Positions 50,949 through 56,849 of a stretch of 56,849 bases of DNA are shown one piece after another (within the stretch, counting starts at the first letter, position 1; every line of letters begins with the position of its first letter). The DNA is from Bacillota bacterium. Lineage in GTDB: Bacteria > Bacillota > Sulfobacillia > JAJZYS01 > JAILZS01. Position numbers and translations under genes: made by a program. The notes below the pieces were generated by a model, which worked only from the letters and a program-made list of their open reading frames with translations, did no database searches and was not told the origin of the DNA. The stretch lies in the NCBI GenBank assembly GCA_023512375.1, contig JAILZS010000013.1:1-56849 (forward strand). The letters run 5' to 3'.

Positions 50949-52574
50949 TCAGTACCCGGAGGCCTGACCGTCCTTGCGCGGATCGCTGCCGCCGGTCAGC
51001 ACCCCCGTCTCCGGGTCGATGCGGATGGCCTGGTAGCCGCCGAACACCCCCGGCGCCTCGACGACGCGGTGGCCCCGCCGCGCCAGATCGCGCCGCACCT
51101 CGGCGCCGTAGCCGCTCTCCAGAGCCACGAATCCCCGGGCGGGGTCGTAGTAGGCGCGCGCCGCCTCCCCGGCCGCCTGGACGTCCAGGCCGGCGACCAG
51201 GTGGTGGAGGAGCACCTGGGCGTGGCCCTGGGCCTGCATGTCGCCCCCCATCACCCCGAACGAGAGGTACGGCCTGCCCTCGGCCAGCACCATGGCGGGG
51301 ATGATGGTGTGGCGGGGGCGGCGGCCGGGTGCCAGGCGGTTGGGATGCCCCGGTTCGAGGGTGAAGCCGGCGCCCCGGTTCTGCAGCACGAGGCCCGTAC
51401 CGCGCACCCCCACCCCCGATCCGAACCCCTCGTACAGGCTCTGGATGAAGGAGACGGCGTTTCGCGCCTCGTCCACCACCGTGAGGTACACCGTGTCGCC
51501 GTGCAGCGCCTCCATGGGGCCGGGCTCGGCCGCGCGGTCGAGGGCGATCTCCGACGCCCGCCGCGACAGGTAGGGGCTGGAGAGGAGGGTGTCGACCGGT
51601 ACCCCCGCCTCGGGGTCGGCCAGGTAGCGCTGACGGTCGGCGAGGGCCACCTTGGTGGCCTCGAGCAGGGCGTGCAAGGCGTCGGCTTCGAACGCCAAAG
51701 GATGGTCGGGCGCACCGTGGCGGCTGAAGCCGAGCGCCTCCAACCCCATGTGCTCGAGGATGCCGAGGATCTCGAGGGCGAACATTCCCTGCCCGTTGGG
51801 GGGGAGCTCGCACACCTCGAAGCCGGCGAAGCGGAACCGGAGCGGGGCGACCCAGGCGCTTCGGTACGCCCTGAGGTCCGCCTCCGCCAACCAGCCGCCG
51901 CGGCGTTCGCACTCGGCGGCGATCGCCCGCCCCACCTCCCCTTCGTACAGGACGCGGGGGTCTTCCGCCACCGCCTCGAGGGTGCGGGCGAGGGCGGGGT
52001 TGGCGAACACCTCGCCCCGCCGCGGCGCCCTCCCGCCCGGCAGGAAGATGTGCGCGGCCTCGGGATCGCCCTGGAGTTTCGACGCCGTGCGCTGCCAGGC
52101 GGCGGCCGTCATGGCGGCCACCGGGAAGCCGTCGCGCGCGTAGCGGATGGCCGGCTCCAGGACGCGCCTGAGCGGTAGGACGCCGTATCGCTCGTGGAGC
52201 ACACGCCATCCGTCGGCCGCGCCCGGGACGGTGACCGAGTGCAGGCCGGTCGAGGGCATGCGGCCGTAGCGCTCCGCCAGGGCGTCGGCGTCGGCGGCCG
52301 CGGGCGCCGGTCCGCTCGCGTTGACGCCGTAGAGGGTGTCGGTGGCGCGGTCGTACCCGAGGACGAAGGCGTCGCCCCCGAGGCCGGTGGACATGGGCTC
52401 GGTCACGCACAACACGGCGGCCGCGGCGATGGCGCCGTCGGCGGCGCTGCCGCCGGCGCGCAGGATCTCCAGTGCCGCCTGCGTGGCCAGGGGCTGGCTC
52501 GTGGCGGCCATGGCGCCGCGCGCCTCCACGGGACTGCGGCCCACCCCGATGGGGCCCCAAGGACGGTCGGCCAT
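50949..52574 (-). CDS. Gamma-glutamyltransferase family protein, cytoplasmic type
   Basis: A 541-residue Ntn-hydrolase of the gamma-glutamyltranspeptidase family (YwrD-like). The autocatalytic cleavage site gives Thr361 (HGDTVYLTVVDE) as nucleophile. The large-subunit start (GGSAADGAIAAAAVLCVTEP, GLGGDAFVLGY) and small-subunit GGDMQAQGH motif are present. No signal peptide, so probably intracellular. Such enzymes hydrolyse or transfer gamma-glutamyl groups from glutathione-like or other gamma-glutamyl compounds, or act as acylases. The ATG has GGAGG ten bases upstream. 187 bases of non-coding sequence separate it from the M24 gene. Confidence 0.9.
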   Translation of the reverse strand: MADRPWGPIGVGRSPVEARGAMAATSQPLATQAALEILRAGGSAADGAIAAAAVLCVTEPMSTGLGGDAFVLGYDRATDTLYGVNASGPAPAAADADALAERYGRMPSTGLHSVTVPGAADGWRVLHERYGVLPLRRVLEPAIRYARDGFPVAAMTAAAWQRTASKLQGDPEAAHIFLPGGRAPRRGEVFANPALARTLEAVAEDPRVLYEGEVGRAIAAECERRGGWLAEADLRAYRSAWVAPLRFRFAGFEVCELPPNGQGMFALEILGILEHMGLEALGFSRHGAPDHPLAFEADALHALLEATKVALADRQRYLADPEAGVPVDTLLSSPYLSRRASEIALDRAAEPGPMEALHGDTVYLTVVDEARNAVSFIQSLYEGFGSGVGVRGTGLVLQNRGAGFTLEPGHPNRLAPGRRPRHTIIPAMVLAEGRPYLSFGVMGGDMQAQGHAQVLLHHLVAGLDVQAAGEAARAYYDPARGFVALESGYGAEVRRDLARRGHRVVEAPGVFGGYQAIRIDPETGVLTGGSDPRKDGQASGY

Positions 52575-52761
52575 GCGTCTTCATCCTCCATACCCTGCCA
52601 GCCCGGAGACGGTCGCGCTCCCCGCCCGGGCGGGCGATCGCTTCGGCTATCCCGCGGGAGCGGTCGGCCCGCCCCTGGGCGTGCGCCCCTTCCCCGTCGC
52701 CCCGGGTGCGCGGTAGGCGCGCGCCAGGCCCGCCTGGCAGCGTGCGGCCCGGGGGGAAGAC

Positions 52762-53883
52762 TCAGTCGACGACGTGCACCTCGTGCCCGAGGCGGCTCAG
52801 AGGGCGGCCACCGCCCGCCTCCACCACCACGATGTCCTCGATGCGCACGCCGAAGGCGCCCGGGATGTAGATCCCGGGCTCGATGGAGAAGGTCATGCCC
52901 TCCTCCAGCACGGTGCGGTCGCCCTCCTGCATGCTCGGCGGCTCGTGCCCCTCGAGGCCGATGCCGTGCCCGGTGCGGTGCACGAAGTAGGCGCCGTACC
53001 CGGCCTCCTCGATCACGCGCCGCGCGGCCCGGTCCACGTCCTCGGCCCGCGCCCCCGGCCGCACCGCCGCCAGGCCCGCCTCGGCGGCGCGCCGCACCGT
53101 GTCGTGCACCGCCCGGTAGCGGTCGTCGGGCCGGCCCACGAAGGCCATGCGGGTGAGGTCGCTCTGGTAGCCGCGGTGGTCGCAGCCGATGTCGAGGAAG
53201 ACCGGCTCGCCCCGCTCGATCGGCCGCGCCCCCGCCGGATGATGGGGCTCGGCGCTGTTGGGCCCCGCCGCCACCAGGCTGAACTTGGCGGCGGCGCCGT
53301 GGCGGGCGAAGGTCTGGGCCACCGCCTGGGCCACGTCGCTCTCCCGCCGGCCGGGGGCGATGGCCGCCAGGCCCGCCTCCATGGCCTCGTCCGCCAGGGC
53401 GGCCGACGCCGCCAGGAGGGCGAGCTCCTCCGGATCCTTCCGCGCCCGTTCCGGCGCCACCACGTCCCGCGACAGGGCGGCCGGTGGCCACACCTCGACC
53501 CCGGCGCGCTGAAACGCCCCCACCAAGGCGAGGACGTGGTCGGCCCGCATGTCCGTGCCCAAGGCGAGGCGCACCGGACGGCGCCCCAGGCCGAGCAGGT
53601 CGACCGCCCGGTCCAGGGCGGCGTCGGGACCCTCGGCGTCCGCCCAGGGCAAGAGGGCCACGTCGAGGTCGCCCAGGTCCCGGCGCAGGCCCAACTCGTT
53701 CAAAGCCGGCACGGCGCACGCCAGACGCTCCTGCGTGACGAGGAGGACGGCCAGGCGCTCGTCGGGATGGGGGGTGGCGCCCAAGAGGTAACGCGTGTCG
53801 GCGCCGGGCGGCAGGGCCAAGACGTCCAGCTCCAGGGCCTGCATGCGCGAGCGCACGCGCCGCCGCCGGTCCTCGGCGCTCAC
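52762..53883 (-). CDS. M24 family metallopeptidase (Xaa-Pro aminopeptidase/dipeptidase-like)
   Basis: A 373-residue peptidase with the N-terminal creatinase-like domain (1-130) and the pita-bread catalytic domain. The five metal ligands are visible: two Asp in FLDIGCDHRGYQSDLTR, His in HRTGHGIGLEGHEPP, Glu in FSIEPGIYIP and Glu in VRIEDIVVV. The family cleaves N-terminal residues before proline or Xaa-Pro dipeptides. The GTG start overlaps the stop of the MBL hydrolase gene as GTGA. Peptide turnover together with the downstream gamma-glutamyl enzyme is possible but unproven. Confidence 0.92.
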   Translation of the reverse strand: MSAEDRRRRVRSRMQALELDVLALPPGADTRYLLGATPHPDERLAVLLVTQERLACAVPALNELGLRRDLGDLDVALLPWADAEGPDAALDRAVDLLGLGRRPVRLALGTDMRADHVLALVGAFQRAGVEVWPPAALSRDVVAPERARKDPEELALLAASAALADEAMEAGLAAIAPGRRESDVAQAVAQTFARHGAAAKFSLVAAGPNSAEPHHPAGARPIERGEPVFLDIGCDHRGYQSDLTRMAFVGRPDDRYRAVHDTVRRAAEAGLAAVRPGARAEDVDRAARRVIEEAGYGAYFVHRTGHGIGLEGHEPPSMQEGDRTVLEEGMTFSIEPGIYIPGAFGVRIEDIVVVEAGGGRPLSRLGHEVHVVD

Positions 53884-54605
53884 AGGGTCACGCTCTCGCC
53901 CGGCTCGAGGGCGACGACCTCCACGCCGCTGTCGGCGAGGGCGGCACGCAACCCCTCGGGGCGGCCCGTGAGGGGCGGGAACGTGCCGTAGTGCATGGGC
54001 ACCACGGTACTCACGCCCAAAAGCCGCGCCGCCTTGGCCGCCTCGGCGGGCCCCATCGTGTAGTGGCCGCCGATGGGCAGAAGCGCGACCGACGGGCGGT
54101 AGAGCTCGCCGATGAGGGCCATGTCGCCGAACACGCCCGTGTCGCCGGCATGGTAGAGCGCCTCCCCCTCGCCGTCGCCCACGTGCAGCACGAACCCCGC
54201 CGCCTCGCCGCCGAACACCATGCGGCCGCCTGACTCCACGTAGCCGCTGGAGTGGTCCGCGCCCACCATGGTGGCGCGCACGCCGCCCGCCTCCACGGTG
54301 CCGCCCTTGTTCATGCCCACAGCGGTCACCCCCTGGGCGGCGAGGAAGACCGAGATCTCGTGCACGCACACCACGGGCGCACCCGTGGCGCGCGACAGGG
54401 AGGCGGCGTCCCCCATGTGGTCGTTGTGGGCGTGGCTGACGAGGATGGCGTCCACCCGCTCCAGGTGGCGCCGCCCGTCGGCGGGGAAGCGGGGGTTGCC
54501 CTCGATGAACGGGTCGAACACGACGCGCCTGCCGTCCGGCGTCTCGACCGCGAACATGGCGTGGCCGAGCCAGGTGATGCGCGTGCCCCTGAGTCGCTGC
54601 GGCAC
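53880..54605 (-). CDS. UPF0173 metal-dependent hydrolase (metallo-beta-lactamase fold)
   Basis: A 241-residue MBL-fold protein of the UPF0173 type. It starts with ITWLGHAMF and has the metal motif SHAHNDHMGD. Further ligands lie in ADHSSGY, YHAGDTGVFGDM and PMHYGTFPPL. The length is normal. The family is uncharacterised. GTG start one base after the fdhD stop (TAG-G-GTG), so it is coupled to the fused upstream gene. Confidence 0.9.
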   Translation of the reverse strand: MPQRLRGTRITWLGHAMFAVETPDGRRVVFDPFIEGNPRFPADGRRHLERVDAILVSHAHNDHMGDAASLSRATGAPVVCVHEISVFLAAQGVTAVGMNKGGTVEAGGVRATMVGADHSSGYVESGGRMVFGGEAAGFVLHVGDGEGEALYHAGDTGVFGDMALIGELYRPSVALLPIGGHYTMGPAEAAKAARLLGVSTVVPMHYGTFPPLTGRPEGLRAALADSGVEVVALEPGESVTL

Positions 54606-54606
54606 C

Positions 54607-56769
54607 CTATCCCTCCTCCGGCGTCGCCCCCGCCGGGGACGCCGTCGTCCCAGTGTTTGCCGCCGTCCACCCCTCTTCCTGCCCCGCGGCGAGGATCCGC
54701 CACGCCCCGGTGTAGACGGTCATCCGGCCCTCGCGCACGAACCCGACCGCGGTCATGCCCAGCTCCTCGGCCAGGTCCAGGGCGAGCGAGGTGGGCGCCG
54801 CCTTGGACAGGAGGACCGTCACCCCCATCTTTGCCACCTTGAGCAGCACCTCGGCGGAGATGCGCCCGCTTACGGCGGCGATCAGCCCCTCCGTCCCGAG
54901 CCCCCGCAGCAGCACGTGGCCGTACAGCTTGTCCAGGGCATTGTGCCGGCCGATGTCCATGCGGCGCACGACGAGGGAGCCGTCGGCGCGAGCCAGTCCG
55001 GCGTCGTGCACCCCCCCCGTGCGCCCGAACACGTCGGCGGCCGCCGCCCCCCTGAGCTCCGCCATGGCCCGCGCCGCCGCCGCCGGCGTCAGGCGCGGGC
55101 CGCGCCCCCGACCGGACCGCACCGTCCCCAGGTCAGCCTGCCAGATCAGGCCCGGGCGGCTCTTGCCGCAGCACGACCCCACCAGGCGTCGGGCCGAGGC
55201 GCGCGCTCGCTCCTGTCCGGCCCCCCCGCGCGTAGCCGTCCACGCCTCCCCGCGCTCGGCGTCCACCGCCAGCCAGCGCAGATCGTCCGGACGGTCGATC
55301 ACCCCCTCGGCCGCCAGGTAGCCCACCACGAGCTCCTCCAGGTCGGCGGGCGTGCACAGGAGCGTGACGAGTTCCTCGCCGTCCACGTACAGGGTGAGCG
55401 CCGCCTCGGCGGCCACCTCCTCCTGCCGCCGTTCGGCTGCGGCCCCTACCGCCAGGCGCAGGGCCGGCCACATCGCCGGCTGCGCCCGACGGGCACGGTC
55501 CACGGCGCTGGCGGCTAGCCAAACGAGGGGTGGGAGGATGGGCAGCAGGTATCGAGGGCCCCACTGCAGGCCGCCGTGTGTGCCGGTGACGACCACCGCC
55601 CCGCTGAACAGGATGACCACAACCCAGAGAAACCACTCCCAGCGCTGCGTGGGAGCGTTCAAGACGAGCAGGACGACCAGCGGCGCCGTCGGCAGAAGTC
55701 CGGATAGCGCCGTGCGGCTCGAGATGGTCAGCAGCGCAGTCGCCACAATCAGAATGGCGCCGGCAAACACCAGGCGCTCCTGTCTGCGGCGGACGCCGAG
55801 GCGCAGCACGACGGCACCCAACAGGAGCAGCGCGGCTAAACCCACTCCCATGGCGACTGCGCGTGGGTTGAAGGCGTAGAAGTCCGGCGAGATGAACTGG
55901 TAGTAAGCATTGCCCAGTTTGTCTGCCAGCCACCCGCTGAAGGTGCGCCCGGATACAGCCGCGGCGGCGCCACTGATTCTACCCGCCACGAGCTCCTGCC
56001 CTTTCCATCCGAGGGGACTACCAAACAGCCAAGCGTTCAGCACCCATAGTGGTCCTGTGACCAGGCCCACACCGCCGGCGATGGCGAGTGTGCCCCTGCC
56101 GCGATCCCGCAACGTCGCCAGCAGCCAGGCAATTAGAACTGCAATGGTCAGCAGGTACATCTCGTTCCGAAACCAGTGGCCGAGTCCGAGCATGGCGCCG
56201 GCCGCAATCAGCCTGCCCGTGGCCGGACGGCCAGATGACTCTGCCAACGCCGCCACGACCAACCCCAGCGCACCGGCCGCCAGCGCGACCGTCAGGCTGT
56301 GGTCCCAGAACACCGCGCTGTAGATAGGGAGCGGAGTGCCGAGCCCAAAGGCGAGCGTGCCCCACGGAGCAAGCTCCGGCGCCCTCATACTGACGACTGC
56401 ATAGGTGATGCAAAGTGCAGACAACCCAGCAGCCATCGGCAAGACGACGAGCCCACCAAGTCCGAACGCCCCGTACGCGAGCGCGGACAGAGACGGGAAG
56501 TACGGCGGATAGGAAAGGTAGTGCTTGCTGTCTCGCAGGAAGTGAAACCATGGTCCCGCAGGAAAAAACCGCCCCTCCGGATCCAGATCCGACGCGGGAT
56601 ACGGTACAGAAACATCGCGAAACCCCGATCTGCGTAAGCTTTCGGTCTGTACGAACCGGACGGCAGAGTCAGGCGACCAGAACTCACCATATCGTGCCAG
56701 AAGCCAAGCCAAAAGGAGATAGGTCAGGAGACAGACCGCCAGGACTGTCCGCACGGTCAGCGGGCTCAC
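54607..56769 (-). CDS. fdhD: GT-C-type membrane protein fused in frame to FdhD
   Basis: One 720-residue open frame joins two unlike proteins. Residues 1-~430 have about nine to ten membrane helices. They include a GT-C (PMT/GT39-like) first loop SPDSAVRFVQTESL with a candidate catalytic Asp, and end just after QWGPRYLLPILPPLVWLAA, where such proteins normally continue. Residues ~433-720 are a complete FdhD, which sulfurates the molybdenum cofactor for formate dehydrogenase: GEELVTLLCTPADLEELVVG, Cys533-Cys534 in GSCCGKSR, TGGVHDAGL, DIGRHNALDKLYG. An internal ATG (55473) could start FdhD alone but has no ribosome site. GC is ~63% in the membrane part and ~75% or more in FdhD. The GTG start overlaps the preceding stop. 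Confidence 0.8.
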   Translation of the reverse strand: MSPLTVRTVLAVCLLTYLLLAWLLARYGEFWSPDSAVRFVQTESLRRSGFRDVSVPYPASDLDPEGRFFPAGPWFHFLRDSKHYLSYPPYFPSLSALAYGAFGLGGLVVLPMAAGLSALCITYAVVSMRAPELAPWGTLAFGLGTPLPIYSAVFWDHSLTVALAAGALGLVVAALAESSGRPATGRLIAAGAMLGLGHWFRNEMYLLTIAVLIAWLLATLRDRGRGTLAIAGGVGLVTGPLWVLNAWLFGSPLGWKGQELVAGRISGAAAAVSGRTFSGWLADKLGNAYYQFISPDFYAFNPRAVAMGVGLAALLLLGAVVLRLGVRRRQERLVFAGAILIVATALLTISSRTALSGLLPTAPLVVLLVLNAPTQRWEWFLWVVVILFSGAVVVTGTHGGLQWGPRYLLPILPPLVWLAASAVDRARRAQPAMWPALRLAVGAAAERRQEEVAAEAALTLYVDGEELVTLLCTPADLEELVVGYLAAEGVIDRPDDLRWLAVDAERGEAWTATRGGAGQERARASARRLVGSCCGKSRPGLIWQADLGTVRSGRGRGPRLTPAAAARAMAELRGAAAADVFGRTGGVHDAGLARADGSLVVRRMDIGRHNALDKLYGHVLLRGLGTEGLIAAVSGRISAEVLLKVAKMGVTVLLSKAAPTSLALDLAEELGMTAVGFVREGRMTVYTGAWRILAAGQEEGWTAANTGTTASPAGATPEEG
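55440..55560. other. Composition step at the GT-C/FdhD junction
   Basis: Lines left of about 55500 are 75-85% G+C by hand count. Thirteen 60-base lines from 55861 to 56640 average about 63%. The step lies where the membrane protein ends and FdhD begins. It marks either a transferred segment joined to native sequence or an assembly join. No direct repeats, tRNA or transposase were seen at the step. Confidence 0.6.
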
Positions 56770-56849
56770 ATCCGCTGAAGCCAGTGATACAGAATGCCCG
56801 CCGGCGAGACGGCGCCGGGGACGACCCCGGCGGTCACCAACACCCAGCA
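56766..56849 (-). CDS. C-terminal fragment of an unidentified gene, cut by the window edge
   Basis: Twenty-seven codons are open from the right edge to a TGA at 56766-56768, which overlaps the GTG of the next gene (GTGA). The peptide is hydrophobic then amphipathic (AGVVPGAVSPAGILYHWLQR). This could be the end of a membrane or cell-surface biosynthesis protein, but it is too short to identify. The coupling suggests that it and the GT-C protein were acquired together. Confidence 0.5.
   Translation of the reverse strand, partial: CWVLVTAGVVPGAVSPAGILYHWLQRM

Noticed and set aside
51341-51365. A GGTTCGAG stretch resembling a tRNA T-loop
   Set aside because: It lies inside the gamma-glutamyltransferase gene and no acceptor or anticodon stem could be formed around it.
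1-56849. CRISPR arrays, insertion sequences and prophage genes
   Set aside because: No regularly spaced repeats, transposase, integrase or phage structural genes were seen in reading both strands.

Overview
The window is a very GC-rich (roughly 70-80% in most 60-base lines counted by hand) bacterial chromosome segment. It carries 44 protein-coding genes or gene fragments, one of them cut by the right edge. Several features point to a spore-forming, deep-branching Bacillota lineage of the Symbiobacteriia/Thermaerobacter/Limnochordia kind: a small acid-soluble spore protein gene (725-979), a DUF1540 protein, a dusB-greA-lysS block, Bacillota-type FdhD, and near-consensus sigma-A promoters in an otherwise GC-saturated sequence. 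The exact taxon cannot be read from the sequence alone.

Layout, left part. At 91-126 a strong leftward promoter with an rRNA-leader-like sequence points out of the window, so an rRNA operon probably starts just beyond the edge. Next come a MazG-like hydrolase and the spore protein with its terminator. A leftward housekeeping block follows (dusB; greA-lysS and three coupled genes). From 7.1 to 8.8 kb there are four small rightward genes: a 41-residue zinc-ribbon protein, a two-helix membrane protein, DUF1540 and a multi-helix membrane protein. A leftward pair encodes a B12-dependent acyl-CoA mutase large subunit with isobutyryl-CoA-mutase-type residues and an M61 peptidase. Then follow a tandem S13 peptidase-like exported protein with degraded catalytic motifs, a membrane protein, and a two-gene heterodimeric ABC exporter.

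Middle part (20-40 kb). An MscS-type channel overlaps a glycoside hydrolase family 2 gene, followed by an amidohydrolase. A lower-GC sugar ABC importer (binding protein plus two permeases, no ATPase) converges on a GH31 alpha-glucosidase. Then come an MFS transporter, a nitronate monooxygenase-like flavoprotein, formate-tetrahydrofolate ligase, a complete bacterial NHEJ operon in which LigD is split (Ku, ligase, polymerase), and a GNAT/ADP-forming acyl-CoA synthetase fusion resembling protein acetyltransferase Pat.

Right part (40-56.8 kb). Everything is leftward. An operon starts with an unusual in-frame fusion of a membrane GT-C-type glycosyltransferase to FdhD. It continues through an MBL hydrolase, an M24 peptidase, a cytoplasmic-type gamma-glutamyltranspeptidase and a TPR protein to a 1184-residue P-loop ATPase related to DUF6079/BrxC-PglY proteins. 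Downstream lie a 1336-residue S-layer-homology/Ig-repeat/TIM-barrel surface protein with a membrane-anchored partner, an orphan mannose-type PTS EIIA and a DUF554 protein. The last ~1.3 kb has clearly lower GC (~63%), and the composition step coincides with the GT-C/FdhD junction.

Gene junctions often use 4-base GTGA overlaps, so translational coupling with GTG starts is a habit of this genome. No CRISPR array, insertion sequence or tRNA was found.
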